From Talpa occidentalis (lineage: Eukaryota; Chordata; Mammalia; Eulipotyphla; Talpidae): a DNA stretch of 64,000 bases. Below are positions 32,688 through 45,433 of this stretch, in pieces; position 1 is the stretch's first letter; every line of letters starts with the position of its first letter. Below the pieces are notes generated by a model. That model saw only the letters and a program-made list of their open reading frames with translations. It made no database searches and was not told where the DNA came from. The translations under genes were made by a program, and so were the position numbers. The DNA lies in NCBI RefSeq assembly GCF_014898055.3, contig NW_023604295.1, positions 93,635,591 to 93,699,590 on the forward strand. The letters run 5' to 3'.

Positions 32688-33102
32688 TATAGGGTAAATA
32701 ATTTTCAAGCTTTTCTGCCCTCCCTCCATTAGCATTGCATGCCTGAGGAGGGGCACCTGCATTTGTTACATTGTTATAAGTTGTGTTATTTACTTCCATA
32801 GGCCACTGGCTGCAACATTGAGATATTCACCAAGAGAAGCAGAAGCAGGGGCAGGAGAAAGAACAAGAGAAAGAAGGGGAGAGAGAAGGCCAGAAAACCC
32901 AGAGTGAAGACTTGCCGGGTGCTTGGAGTCCTACCTGCCTCTTGGCGCCCCCAGCACCCCTGCCTGTCGTGTACCTGGTTGCTGCACTACATGTAAAAGT
33001 GCAATAAAAGTCTGAAAAAGCCACCGAGGGCTCTAGGACTCCTCCTTTACCTGGTCTGCTCTGATCATAGAAATCCTGCTCTCTGCTTGTCCTGCTGCTG
33101 CA
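32688..33102 (+). repeat. Solo LTR, divergent subfamily
   Basis: Starts tatagggtaaataat and ends gctgctgca, sharing its middle ('gagatattcaccaagagaagcag') with the LTR at 25924. Near-perfect duplication cacat/cacac lies at 32683-32687 and 33103-33107. Confidence 0.85.
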
Positions 33103-33107
33103 CACAC

Positions 33108-35535
33108 TCTCACTTTTTTTTTTTTTCACATTAGTATTTAAAGTAAAAACCTATCCCCTCACCTTGACTCCATTTTTGCCCATGCAGAAAGTCAGATGTG
33201 TCATAGCCTGTCCTTAAAAGATAAAATGTAAAGAATATTCCACTTTCTATCCTTAGGGGATTTTGTTTTGCTTGCTTCATTATGTGCCCAGCCAGCTACT
33301 CTTCAAATATTTGTGCCATTTAATTGCTCAACCATTGGCCAAAAATAACATAAAATGTATTATAACTCTTGCCAACACCTCAGAACAAATATTCAAATAG
33401 AATTCTAGATTAAAAGACCCAATAGATGCAAAAAAAAAAAAAAAGTTACCATTCAAGAACTTTGGAGCAATAGTCATTAAAGTATAATAAATAATAACAT
33501 TGTTTGAAATACGGAATCATTTCCTTCTCCTTGAGAAAGAAGATTAAATTCAGCTTAAAAAACGATGTTAAGATTGAATTACTGAGCTGAGGCCCAAACC
33601 TCCAAACTTAACCTCCAACTGTAGTAGACATTGAACCAAGATCTGCAGCTCCAGGTAATTGCTAATGAATGGTGAGAATCAAGTGAATTTGTGGAAAAGG
33701 TGAAAGGGGAATTAAATTTGGAAAATAATGTCTATTCTGAATGAGCCAGATTAATCTTTTATGTATTGCTTTTGAATTTGATTAGTGTTCCAAATCTCAA
33801 ATTGCATATATTTTTAAACAAATGCTTCATTTACACAAAACCAACAGGAATAGGAATGTCAGCAATCTCATTTCATAATACAGAGCAATAACACCAGCAA
33901 AATTCAGTCAGGTTATTATTATAAGGTTCTAGTTTAATTACTCAGAAGTAATATAATAGTATTTGACTGAGAACTAAATAAAGTAAAATTCTTGTCTCAG
34001 ACACACCCTATACTAATTATATTATACAAACTGAACTCTCTTATTAGTTCCTTCAGCTACAAAAAAAAGTTTAATAACACCTATTCTATGAACTCCATGA
34101 ATTATTTTATATTTTAATAAAAATATGGCATCAAAGTATTTTGAACATCATAAAGCATTACTTAAAATAAAGTTGATTATTACTTTCAACTATAGTAAAT
34201 TATTACTGGACAACACATGAAAAAGGTAGAAATGTGAATTCATACTCATCAGCAATGTCAAATAGGTAGTAATCCTAGGATACTAGAAACTGCATCTCTT
34301 TCTGTCTCTCTGTGTATGAATATGTATATGTGTCTATTTCTCCTACACATATACATCATCTCTAAGTCATGAAAAGTAACTTGAGTGTTATACAAAAGAC
34401 AAACATTTGTTTCTGGGATTACAAATCGTATAGCGACACCACACTTTTTGAGCACCGTTAAGTATATTTTTCTCCATTTAGGCATAAGCCCTCAAAAGTT
34501 CTCTAGCATTACATATACAATTAGAAATATCTTCATTCTACTTCAGTCTATTTTGAACTATTTTATCTGTTTGAATTGCTTCAAAAAAATTCTGCATGGA
34601 AACAAAGAACTTAAAATTCAGTTATAAACTCATCTGTTTTGTAATAACTTTAGTCATGAAGGCTAATAAAAAATCATTTTTATTGGAAAATATACATTAG
34701 AAGAATTAAGTTTGTAATGTGTTAGAATGTCTTGTTGGGTAATCTTCCTACCTCCCTCATTAAAACTCCATCATTCTTTTATGCTTTACTTTCTACCTCA
34801 ATTCTTAAGAGAGATTAAATAGCTACCTTCCATTTTGACAGATTAATTTTGCTAACTGCCACTACCAACTTTAAAATCTTTAGAAGTTTTCTTTAAAGTA
34901 GATTGTTAGCAGTAACTTTGACAAAGTAATTTACCCAGCATCTCCTTTTATTATTTTATTATGGTTTCAGCTTCCAAAGTTCTCTAAAATATATCTATAA
35001 AGTATGATAATGCTTCCCAACAGAGAGAATTGCTTATTTTTTTGCAAAATGGTTCATTGTGACCTTAGTAATACAAAACTTATCCGTGAACTTAAAAGTC
35101 TGTGCCAACTTATTAAATCCAAAAGAAGTTTTCTTTGCATTCAGCAGCTAAGAGATATTTAAAACCTTAGACTGATATCAAAGAGCCAGAATATTTCATT
35201 TATTCTTTAATTTCACTTTCTTGTAAATCTAGGCCAAGTCCATATGCAGACCCACTGAACCAGGATTCCCAAACACAAATTTCCACCACTGTGAAGAAAT
35301 TTGAGACTGAGAATAGCAGAACTGCACTGCAGAGTAAGAAGCTATGGCCATTCAACAGAGCCAGCTGCCATCAGCACCAACCAACTTTTGCCAGAACAGA
35401 ACATGAACTAGTTGAAACCAGACCTTTGGTTTCTTCCAGAGATGCCAGAAACTTGGATTTATGTAGATTAGCAAACAAACAAAAAATGTCTGTGGCCCAT
35501 AGCATCTTGCTAGTTCGGGAGCAGGAAATCCTTAC
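33108..35535. other. Unique AT-rich DNA, presumed intron
   Basis: No recognised repeat. T-runs near 33113 and an A-run near 33431 are the only simple sequence. Confidence 0.45.
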
Positions 35536-35623
35536 CTGAAAGTACTTGCTTGTCTCTAGCTGTGGCTGAAATTCCCACCACACTTGCTCCATTAAAGAGA
35601 GACCTGACCCTATTTAATTGTGT
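35536..35623 (-). CDS. Candidate 88-nt internal coding exon, same minus-strand gene
   Basis: On the minus strand the stretch is bounded by an excellent acceptor (tgtttcttttttcag) and an excellent donor (CAG|GTAAGG). Of the three frames only the first is open; the other two meet stops within the first 14 nt. It encodes 29 residues including RVRSLFNGASVVGISATAR and ends with one leftover base, which fits the phase of the terminal exon at 5805-5983. No repeat family is recognisable here and the flanks look unique. The implied intron to the next exon is about 29.5 kb and filled with mobile elements. The product is not recognised. Strong splice sites plus a single open frame favour a real exon, but conservation has not been tested. 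Confidence 0.5.
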
Positions 35624-36901
35624 CTGAAAAAAGAAACATTAATAATAGCAGTTATACTATTTTAGTTTATACAATAAGAAAAATATTATCTGAAACTAAT
35701 AGAAATTAAACCCAGAACAATTAGGTTTGATGATGACAATGAAGTTGGAGCAAGCCTGATTAATAAAAGTGGAGTGGAGCATAGGAAAGTCTAGATTGAA
35801 AAGGAAGCAATAGTCAGAAATATTTTTTTCCCAAATGGAGTACTTGAGCTTCGGAGACTACAGGGACCTAAAGCTCACAAGAATCCCAAGGAATAGGGAT
35901 GAGACAACAAATCTACATCGATTTCTAAAAGTTGCCAAAGGCCAGCTCTGCTCTCAAACAAGTATTTCTATTGGCAACTTAGTAAAATAAGCCCTGAATG
36001 GATTAATCAACTGACTAAGTACAGCACAGGGGGAGAGTTGCTAACTTTTATTTCCATCAATTATGTTAAAATTAAGCACTATGCAAAGCATTCAAACAAT
36101 TAAGAATCATATTATTAAACCACCATCAAGTCCTGGCAACCAAGACACAACAAGGAATCAAAGCAAAAGAGCATTTTCCTAATACAGCTGCTGGTGATTT
36201 TTGCAAGCCAATTTTTTTATAGGTGTTGTGTAGCAAACTGGGCAGTTCTCATTGGGCTCAGAAGAGAGACAAATATTTAAATAAGTGTATTGATAGGCTC
36301 TAAATGCCAAAGCACCCCTCACTCTCACTTCAATTACCTTTCTTCTGTCTTTTTACTCTCACTCGTTTGTTCTGATAAAGCACAAAATTCTCCATGTTCC
36401 TTCATTATGGCATTTCCTATAAGCTGACTTGCACTATTGTTAATTGTCTTCACTTGAGCAACTCAGGGTGCCTAATAGGAAATACCTGCTCTGTAAATTC
36501 CAACATGAATCCCACTGAGGGTGGCATTTTCTTAATACTGATTGTTATCTCCCTCTTCTTCAACTATTCTCCAAACATCTACTTTACCTGCTTATCTGAC
36601 TTTGCTGCCAGCCTTATCAAAAATGGTTTCACTTCTGCCATGGGAATCTGTCACCTCAAAAGTGTTTGCATTGTTTCATTTCATAACACACTTAAATTGA
36701 CTTGGAATTTGTGAATTTTAGGAGCAGAGAAGTTTCCCCCCACACCTCTGGGTTGCTCTTGGGCTGGTGGAGCAATCACATCAGACAGATTAGTAGGAGA
36801 AAAGAACAAATTTTATTAGATATGTATGAAGAAGCAGCTCCATGTAGTAGATGGAGATACTAAAGGGAAAAAAGGGCAAAATGGGTTATATATCGATAGC
36901 T
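35624..36901. other. Unique DNA, presumed intron
   Basis: A 106-codon plus-strand frame at 36394-36714 has no recognisable domain and no splice or start context; nothing else is seen. Confidence 0.4.
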
Positions 36902-37140
36902 GGGCTTCCCTGGTGGTGCAAGAGGTTAAGTCTCAGCACTATCAAGCTATCGGCAGCCACTGCAGCATGAGTTCAATCCCCAGGCGGGGAACTAACCCAC
37001 ATGGCGCAGCAGGCCTCTCCTGTCTCGCCTGTTGCTCCCCTCAGCTGTGTATTTTAGTCACTCCACCTCTTCTCCCCACCACACACACGTCTGGCCTACA
37101 CCCCTGCTCTTGTTTGTATAAATAAATAAATCTTTAAAAA
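36902..37140 (+). mobile_element. T+ SINE, subfamily C
   Basis: 'tgggcttccctggtggtgcaag', 'cactgcagcatgagttcaat' and tail 'gtataaataaataaatcttt'. A microsatellite grows directly from its tail. Confidence 0.85.
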
Positions 37141-37142
37141 GA

Positions 37143-37144
37143 GA

Positions 37145-37231
<87 letters not shown>
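37143..37231. repeat. Compound microsatellite (TATC)n-(TG)n-(TA)n
   Basis: About eight TATC units, then a TG tract of about six, then a long TA tract, directly after the SINE A-tail. Confidence 0.95.
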
Positions 37232-37233
<2 letters not shown>

Positions 37234-38090
37234 CCAGAGCTATGCAATGAGATAGGGCACTTCTAGGAGAGGGTGTGGGGACTCTCATGACAAAGAAAAG
37301 GTGATTCATAAGATGAGGACCAGAGGTCCTGTAATCAAATGTTTGTTCTGCCTTATAGACAGGTTTTTCTGATAGAAGGTTTATTTCTGATAAAATTCCT
37401 AATTCTGGGTAGTACCCCCTATTTTCATTTTTCTAGGTATTTAAGGAGGTCATCAAAGTGTCCTGATAAACTGTGGAGTCTTGAGTGACCTCAGCTCAAA
37501 ATATTCCACACATTAGTGACACATCTTGAGAAGACCTATTCTGAACATCTTGAGGAACACTAATCTTCAGTACTGAAAAATAGCCTTTTAAAAATGTGCC
37601 TTTCCTTCACATTTTAAAGTTTTTTTCCTGATACAAAATTCTCCCAATCACCTATAAAAACCTAAAAACTATTAAAAACTCTCTCAATGCCTTAATGTAG
37701 TCAATAACCTCCTAAGGCCCTAAGGCTTTATGATGATAAAGACATGAGCTCTGTCACATTTACCTCTAAATTCCCTAGTATTGCAATCCCTGCCTCTTTA
37801 TAATCATTATTTAACTCTCTCTTAGGACATGATTTGGTCCCTAACAGGTATTGACTCTTCTTTCTGGCAGTTCAAAGACACCTTCATCTAGCGAAAGACA
37901 AGGTTTAATTTCCTTTCTCTCTACTATAATAGCTACTAAGAGGAATGACATTGCTAAAAAGTGAATCCAATTCTCAAGTTGGCTGGTGAATTCATATACT
38001 CAGAGGTATCTCAGAAGTCTGTCATCCTCAGAAGAATACAGAATCACGCCACTTTGCTTGAGCAGGACCTTGAAGAAGAAGCACATAGAC
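37232..38090. other. Unique DNA
   Basis: Nothing recognised. Confidence 0.4.
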
Positions 38091-38525
38091 CAGGGCTTCT
38101 CAAACTTAAGAATGCCTGTGAATTACTTGGGAATCTGGTTTCATACCCATTCTGACTCAGGAGGTCTGGGGTTGCATTTCTTTTTCTTTTTTTTTTAAAG
38201 ATTTATTTATTTATGAATATAAGAACTGGGGTACAGGCCAGATGTGTGGGGGGTGAGAGGATTCACCAGAGACAGAACGGGGAACAGAACAGGCGGATCT
38301 ACTGAAATACACTGCTGAGGGGAGCAGCGGGTGAGTCAGGAGAGGTCTGCTGCACCATGTGGATGGCTCCCTGGCTGGGGATCGAACTTGTGCTGCAGTG
38401 GCTGCAGATAGCTTCATAGGTTGCATCTTAACTCCTTGTGCTACCAAGTAGGCCCTGGGGCTTGCAATTCTAACAGGCTTCCAGATGCTAGTATTTCACC
38501 TGGTCCACACACACTACACATTGAA
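38091..38525 (+). mobile_element. MER5A-like hAT-Charlie remnant, split by a SINE
   Basis: 'cagggcttctcaaactt', 'gaattacttgggaatctgg', 'actcaggaggtctggggtt' and, after the SINE, 'ttgcaattctaacaggcttcc...ctggtcc' match the non-autonomous hAT element MER5A in order. The right terminal repeat is lost. Confidence 0.75.
38180..38454 (-). mobile_element. T+ SINE, subfamily C, reverse
   Basis: T-run and 'aaagatttatttatttatg' first, head ending 'taccaagtaggccc'. Flanked by ctggggttgcattt and ctggggcttgcaatt, a near-perfect target duplication inside MER5A. Confidence 0.9.
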
Positions 38526-40076
38526 TACTCAGGATCTAGATAGTATACCTTTTGAACTGTTTCCCTGATGACTTTTGCAGTTTTCCTTTTCTCCAATGCA
38601 CCCATTCATTTGTTACTCCTACCCTTGGCCACACTGTAGTAACCTACCCAAGCCTGCCTGCAAACACTACCCTACTTCATTCCCTCACTATGCTTTACTG
38701 ATCCTTTGTATGAACTCTATGGGGTCCTGCCTTCAGGGGGTTGCAACATTGTGAGAGAGTTAGTCAACTGACTTACTTGAATTATTGATAACTTCCTTTT
38801 TGATTTATGTTTCATTGTACAAATCTCTGGTGTAAGGGCAGTGAAAGATTCTAGAGCAAGGATAAGGGTTTTTCTTTGGACTCCTTAAATTCTAACTCAT
38901 TGAAGTTACCTAACTTCACCTGTGCCAACTGATTCATATTTGCTCTTGAATGTTATTATACTAGAAATTTTCACTGTTTGGCACCTCTCAAGTTCAACTA
39001 CATAAAATGACTGTGATTCTCCTCATTTATACCTAACTCCCAGCTTGAGATGCTATGACAGCTTACTCAGGAACTGAGACTGTTAAAAATGCTGAAGTGC
39101 TTCTGAAATTCTATCAGGCTTGGCAATATTACAAGGATGAATCAAATGCAGAAGAATGTTCAACGTTCAGCTGAAATGAGAATGTCTTTATCTAAATTCC
39201 ATTAAATGTGGCACCTTTCAGAGAGTTCTTCAACAGGAACAACACTCAAACACGGTGTCTGCAAGCCTGCCAAGTTCCCCTTATCTGAATAACCTTCAAT
39301 TTAAGATTGGCCTATTATCATTGACTTTAGAAAATTACCTGTCATTTCGTTTTTGTTCCTTGTGTAATTTAGGTTTTGTTAGAGTAAAGTTCAAGTATCA
39401 CTTATAATATAACATTAAGATTCCTTTATGGTCATTATTTTAACCTACATAAACATACATGTCCATGGACGAGAAAGAGAAGATAAAGTTGAATATCTTA
39501 AAGATTGCATTATCAACACCAACCACTATGTCAACATGAAAGTGCCTACAGCTTCTAGTTTTGAATGTATTTGCCTCTGACAAATGTTTCAAAGCAAAGT
39601 TAAAGGTTGGGTCCTCCAGACACTAAATGAGGATGACCTGTCTTTTTCATAGCTTAACCTTCAGTAGAAGCAGAAAGAACAGGCTAATTCAACAACAAGG
39701 GAACTGTGCTATTAGGCAATAAAAAGTAAGAGGATTGCCACAATGGATCAGAGAAAGAAGAATGTTTTATCTAGGATTTCTCCTTTAACCCACTAGCATA
39801 ATTTTGCTTGCTACTCTTATATTTGTTTCTTTAAACAGTTTATCTTAATTCTCCTAATGATTTTTCAACAATTAGAAAAAAATGTTGCCTCACTCTCCTA
39901 AGTAAGCATACAAAATACAGGATCTTATTTCACAACATTGATAGATGAACTTAGTCCCTTCCCAGGGTCAGGAGAGCAGAGGATTGACAGACACAAACCA
40001 ACAGCCTCTTCTGAACATTTAAAGACATATAAAGTGTTTCCCAGCATTTCCAATTTGAGGCAAAATTTTGCATACA
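38526..40076. other. Unique DNA
   Basis: Nothing recognised. Confidence 0.4.
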
Positions 40077-40091
40077 AAAAAAGGTTGTGCT

Positions 40092-40362
40092 GGGCCACCC
40101 TCGTGGTGTAAAGGGTTAAGCACCACACTATGAAGCAATCCGAAGCCTCTGCAGCATGAATTCAATCCCCAGCCAACCAGGGAGCTACCCACATGGCGCA
40201 GCAGACCTCTCCTGACTCACCTGCTGCTCCCCTCAGCAGTGTATTTTACTCAATCTGCCTGTTCTGCTCCCTACTCTGTCTCTGCTGAATCCTGTCACCC
40301 CCTGCATCTCTGGCCTGTACCCCAGCTCTTGTATGCATAGATAAATAAATCTTTAAAAAAAA
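40092..40362 (+). mobile_element. T+ SINE, subfamily C
   Basis: 'gggccaccctcgtggtgtaaag', 'ctgcagcatgaattcaatccc' and tail 'agataaataaatctttaaa'. Perfect duplication aaaaaaggttgtgct on both sides. Confidence 0.92.
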
Positions 40363-40378
40363 AAAAAAAGGTTGTGCT

Positions 40379-41124
40379 TAAAATGTTAATCTTAAATGGC
40401 ATACACTGGGCAAATTAGAACAACATGAAGGTACCTTGTAACTTTGAGAATGAATCTAAAGCTGAACCTCTTTCAAAGTCACCATGCTCAGTCTCACAAA
40501 ATCTCAGTTACCTGTGTGACTCTGAATTATATAAAATCTCCCAGTTACCAGTAAGGCTCTGACTTGGAAGGAACAAACAGGAACTCACAAGTTGTGAACC
40601 GACACAGCCAACACGTGCTAGGAGTTATAGAAAACCGACTAATTCTTTAAAGTTCACATTTAGAGCTAGAATTCTAAGATGACCTCTTAGTGTTCTACCA
40701 GCAGCCTCTGTGGGGTATAAAAAAAAGCAACAATGGAGCTGATGTAAGTTACAAATCTGTCATGATAGATTCCCCATGACCTTGGAGGCCGGGGAAAGCC
40801 TGGGGTAGAGAGCCCTGGAGTCCATGATTATGGTGAATGCCTGGCAGCTGGGAAATGCAGGTGCCTTCCCTCATTGTCAAGAAGTGTATGTTATGTATCT
40901 GTCCCACACACAGTTCTGACCAGATAGAAAGGTGAGAACAGCAAAGTTCTTTTCTTGTTCTCCTCTTGCTTATTTTATTTACAAATATCTCTCAACTCTT
41001 TGACCCCAGGACACCCTCATGAGCATTTATTGAAAAGGTACATAGCCCTGAGCTGAGAATGGAAACATTTGAATGGATTAAAGTACAAGAACCACTTATG
41101 AATTAAAAAAAAAAAAAAAAAAAG
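40379..41124. other. Unique DNA
   Basis: Nothing recognised apart from the A-run at about 41105-41123 that precedes the next SINE. Confidence 0.4.
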
Positions 41125-41393
41125 AGGTCCTCCCCTGGTGGCGCAGGCTGTTGAGCACAGCACTGTGAAGCTGTCTGCAGCCTCTGCAGCGCCAGTTCAA
41201 TCCCCGGCCGGCGAGGGTCCCACATGGCACAGCAGACCTCTCCTGTCTCGCCCGCCACTCCCCTCAGCAGTATATTTTGTCAGTCTGCCTGTTCTGTTCC
41301 CCACTCTGTCTCTGGTGAATTCTCTCACCCTCCTGTGCATCTGGTCTGTGTCCCAGTTCTTGTATAAAATAAATAAATAAATCTTTTAAAAAA
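41125..41393 (+). mobile_element. T+ SINE, subfamily B
   Basis: 'aggtcctcccctggtggcgcagg', 'gccagttcaatccccggccgg' and tail 'aaataaataaataaatctttt'. Inserted at an A-run. Confidence 0.88.
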
Positions 41394-42177
41394 AGAGAGA
41401 GAGAGACCTGCCTGAGTCAGTGTTTAAAAAGATTAAAAAAAAAAAAAAAGAATTGTAGACAAGTTTGTATTAGTGAGTTTAGAAATTAATCAAGTTACTG
41501 TCAATATTGTCTGGATTCTAAATTTCAGAAATTGCCTTGTCTTAAGCAAAATGTCGAAATTTCTTTCCAGAAATTACCATTTCATGAAATAAAAGATGTT
41601 CTATATGCAATATGTAAAAATATTTTTTCTCTTCTACTTTTGCACTAATGTGAAATCAGGTCTCTTTGGATTGAAAACACATTTACCAAAATGAGGCTTT
41701 ACAAACATTATGAAAATTGTATGACCTTATATCACTTTATCAGAAAGTAGGTTAAGAGTAGAATGACAAAAACATTCTTTACTCCTCACTCAGCAAAAAC
41801 CACTATATGCCCAAGGCAAGCAATTATTTACCAGACTGACCTATAAAAATATTTTATGACTCAGAACTAATTCTCAACAGTAAAATGCAAATATTTTAGA
41901 AACTTGATTACATAAGACTAGCTTAAAATGAGAAATTTAAGTGTATTTATTTAATAAAGATGATAAATATTTGTGTTGATCAATAAAATATTGGAGGTGG
42001 TTAGGTTTATTAAATTATTTCCATAGCAAAATGGAGAAATAGCTGTTGCTATTTTGAGTATTTTGCTGTAGAATATCTTGTACCTGTCAGTTAAGTAGAA
42101 CATTACCCAAATATGTGGAAAGTCATACCCTAGAATAAGCAAAGCCAGGATCAACATATTTTTTCTGTTATAAAAAG
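41394..42177. other. Unique AT-rich DNA
   Basis: Nothing recognised beyond a second A-run at about 41437-41449. Confidence 0.4.
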
Positions 42178-42425
42178 ATAATAAATATTTTAGAGTTTGC
42201 GAACCACATGGTCTCTGTTGCAATTACCCACTCTGCAGTTGTAGCACAAAAACAGTGATAGACAATCCACAGAAGAATGGGCATGGCAGTGAGCCACTAA
42301 CACTGTATTCACTAAAACAGATGACAAGCCCAATTTGATCCAAGGGACAGAGTTTGCCAACTCCCTGGTAAAGTCAAACTCCAGCATAGAAACTTGATCC
42401 AACAATGTTGTCAAGGTTTACCTTG
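42178..42425 (+). mobile_element. hAT-type non-autonomous DNA transposon remnant
   Basis: 'tttgcgaaccacatggtctctgttgcaattac', 'actctgcagttgtagcac', 'atagacaatccacagaagaatgggcatgg' and 'gagtttgccaactccctgg' recall a common Charlie-group MER element. I am unsure of the exact name. Confidence 0.55.
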
Positions 42426-44119
42426 CAATTTGAGTGTCTGGAGTTCATTCCTTTTGCATTTTCTAATTACAATAAACTCATATTTTCACAAATATGTAGG
42501 GAATGAAACATTCTGAGAGGTGTATAATCAGGTTAAGAGTTTTTCAATGAGTAAGTACTCATTAAACAAGAATGTATCACGTAAGATTGTGCCATTAGAC
42601 TATAAAGAAAAATTCACAAAGGCAAACAGTATTTTGAGAAAGCATCATAATCAAACACATTTCAGGATTTTAAAGTAGCACTGAAATGCAAGTAAAAACA
42701 ACTTTCATTATATAATGTTGTTAAAAATGGAATTTTCTAAAAGGTAGATCATTGCTATCAACCAAATATATAATGAACAAGTGATAAAGATTTTATTTAC
42801 CTCATTATTTGATATTAGAACTGTGAAAATACCAGAACTGATCAAGGGAAAAAAAAACATTTGAAAAAAGTATACGGAGGCAATTTAACAAGGACATGTT
42901 AGGATAGGATTACAGGGTTAAATTTAAAACGGATTAATGCCCAACAGCACCCTAAACTAAGTTTTATCTGTTCCACTGCACAGAAATTATTTGCATTTCT
43001 ACCTAACAAAAATCCGTAAGTTAACCTCTGTGCTATAGAGTTGTAAAGAGCCCAGTTAATAGAAGACCAGCACTACTCTGAAACAAACCCCAGTATCTCT
43101 CTTACCTATTTTCAAGTTTCAAATTATTTCTCTGACAACATTGGAGATTAGCCTACATCTGTTATGCATTTATGGCAAGTACATCTTGAAATGCACTACA
43201 AAAATTCTAAAGAGTACATTTCTATCATATTTTTCCCCAGAAAATAAAGGACAGAGTTTGGAAATAGGTGATCTTTTCTGCAACACAGCACAGTGTTGAC
43301 TTGAAAAACTTAATAACAACGAACAGCTTTTTCCCAAGTGGCTCTGCACTGAGCCCTTGGTGTGTGGTCTGCACACTCATGTCCTTGGACTTCACTGTCC
43401 TGAGTCAGTATTCATGCAGCCCACAGTGGACAGCTGAATGGATGATGGTATATAAGCACCATGGAATAACTACAGCTGTTGCTATCATGTTGTAGAAACA
43501 TTCATTGGCATGAAAATCTTTTCACAATATATTCATAGGTGAAAGAAAGTAAGCTACTAAAGAATGAATAATAGGTGCTTCTGTGTGTGCATTTTCCTGG
43601 TTGTCTGCATTACATTTACAGTTTTAAAAGTTTAAAATTCCCTCTCCATTCCATAAATGTAGGCTGAACATAATGACTTACTACAGAAGAGTACAGTATG
43701 GGAACAGGGGAAAAACAGTAACTTTACAACAAAGAAACTAATAAGCACTGCACCAGCTTTGTGACCAAGGTCAACACGAGCAGTGATACCTCATGCTGAC
43801 AGTATGTATCTTTAATATGGTATAAGATGAGGAAATGGCACTTTACCCCTGTGGCTTTTCTCCCAAATACCTACATTTCCAGTGTAATAATGGGAAAAGA
43901 ATTCATACAAATCCAAGTTGAGGGACAGTCAACAAAATACCAGAACTCTACCATGCTAGTGTCATGGTGATCAAAAATAATGAAAGTCTGAGAAACTGTT
44001 TCTCCAAGAGAAACTAAAAGAGACAAAATGACAATATGTAATATTGTATTAAATATTGCTAAAACAGAAAAAAACAAAATGACACTAAGTTAAAGACTAA
44101 GGAAATCTGAATAAAGAAG
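42426..44119. other. Unique DNA, presumed intron
   Basis: Holds the weak exon candidate at 42801-42837. Otherwise nothing recognised; a 75-codon frame at 43268-43495 has no supporting features. Confidence 0.4.
42801..42837 (-). CDS. Weak candidate 37-nt exon upstream of the 88-nt exon
   Basis: The minus strand has a long T/C tract ending cccttgatcag before 42837 and a donor GAG|GTAAAT after 42801. One frame is open (12 codons after one leading base) and ends on a codon boundary, matching the phase-0 start of the 88-nt exon. The encoded SGIFTVLISNNE is unremarkable. A 37-nt segment is easily open by chance, so this rests mainly on splice-site quality and phase. It is mutually exclusive by phase with the candidate at 45672-45714. 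Confidence 0.2.
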
Positions 44120-44388
44120 ATTTTTTTCCCTACATTTTTTTTTTATTTGTTTATACAAGCACTGGGTACAGTCAAAAGTGCGGGAGAGTGAGAAAATTCA
44201 CCAGAGCCAGAGGGGAGAGCAGAGCAGGCAGACTGACAAATTACACTGCTGATGGGAGCAGCGGGCGGCAGGAGAGGTCTGCGCACCATGTGGGGCCCTC
44301 ACCTCGTGACCAGAATTGAACGGGCATTGCAGAGGCTGTGGGCAGCTTCACAACCCAGCGCTCAAAAGCTGTGCCACTGGATAGACCC
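44120..44388 (-). mobile_element. T+ SINE, subfamily A, reverse
   Basis: T-rich tail, 'tttatacaagcactgggtacagtc' and head ending 'tgccactggatagaccc'. Duplication taaagaag on both sides. Confidence 0.88.
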
Positions 44389-45134
44389 TAAAGAAGCTAT
44401 TTTAATAATAAGTTATCAAAATTGGTTCATTCATCAGAACAGATGTATCACACTGATGAAAGATATTAATAATAGGGGAAACTGGGTATGGAATATATTA
44501 GAACTATGTACTTTCTTCATAATTTTTTCCATAAACGTTAAACTTTTAAAATAAGACAATTATTAGTTTTTAAGTTTGAGTCTATTTTTGTACCATTTTT
44601 CACTTTAATTTCTTAAAAAAATTTCATTAATATTTCACCCTCATAAATTATTTTAAGCAAAGAAGGTATATTCTGCTTTATATTTTCAAAGCTGCCTTCT
44701 CAAGTCTCAAAAGTCTCCTTTCTCAGTAAAAGAATACTTATATATGCATTACTCCATAATTTTCTCCAATCTTTCCCTAATCACTCACTTTTAGAGAATT
44801 CTCTCGCATGAATATGAAAAATTGTAACTTTAATATAATGAGATTTAAATTTCTTTAGAGGGCTCACATGATTGATTTCCTATCACATAAACTATCTTCT
44901 GTAATAATATTTTACTTTATGAATATCCTTCTGATGCCTAAGTTAAATCAAAGCAGTTGTATTGGTAAGGAGAAAAATGATGAAAATATTAAATGAAGGC
45001 TTTGCTTTGTAAACATCCCAGTTTACTGTGGTGTAACAGAGGAATCTAACCTGCAATCCTGGTGTTAGAATTGATTTGTCTTAAACTTCATACTTACTGA
45101 GAGGTCAAATTACCTGTTTGGTCATTTACTTTAA
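44389..45134. other. Unique AT-rich DNA
   Basis: Nothing recognised. Confidence 0.4.
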
Positions 45135-45148
45135 ATAGAAACACTATA

Positions 45149-45433
45149 GGGCCTCCCCTGGTGGCGCAGGCAGTTGAGCAGTTGAGCGCAGTGCTGTGAA
45201 GCTGTCCACAGCCTCTGCAGCACCGATTTGTTCCCGGCCGGCCCACGAGGGTCCCACATGGTGCCACAGACCTCTCCTGTCTCGCCTGCTGTTCCCCTCA
45301 GCAGTGTATTTTGTCAGTCTGCCTGTTCTGTTCCCCGCTCTGTCTCTGGTGAATCCTCTTATCCTCCCATGCATCTGGCCTGTAGCCTGTACCTTGATTC
45401 TTATATAAATGAATAAATAAATCTTAAAAAAAA
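45149..45433 (+). mobile_element. T+ SINE, subfamily B
   Basis: 'gggcctcccctggtggcgcagg' with a small head duplication 'gcagttgagcagttgagc', and tail 'atgaataaataaatctt'. Perfect 14-bp duplication atagaaacactata (45135-45148 and 45434-45447). Confidence 0.93.

Noticed and set aside
36394..36714. 106-codon plus-strand frame
   Set aside because: Low-complexity hydrophobic translation of AT-rich DNA with no splice sites or family resemblance.
37143..37231. Possible CRISPR-like or satellite array
   Set aside because: Units are 2-4 bp with no spacers; a simple microsatellite in a mammalian genome.
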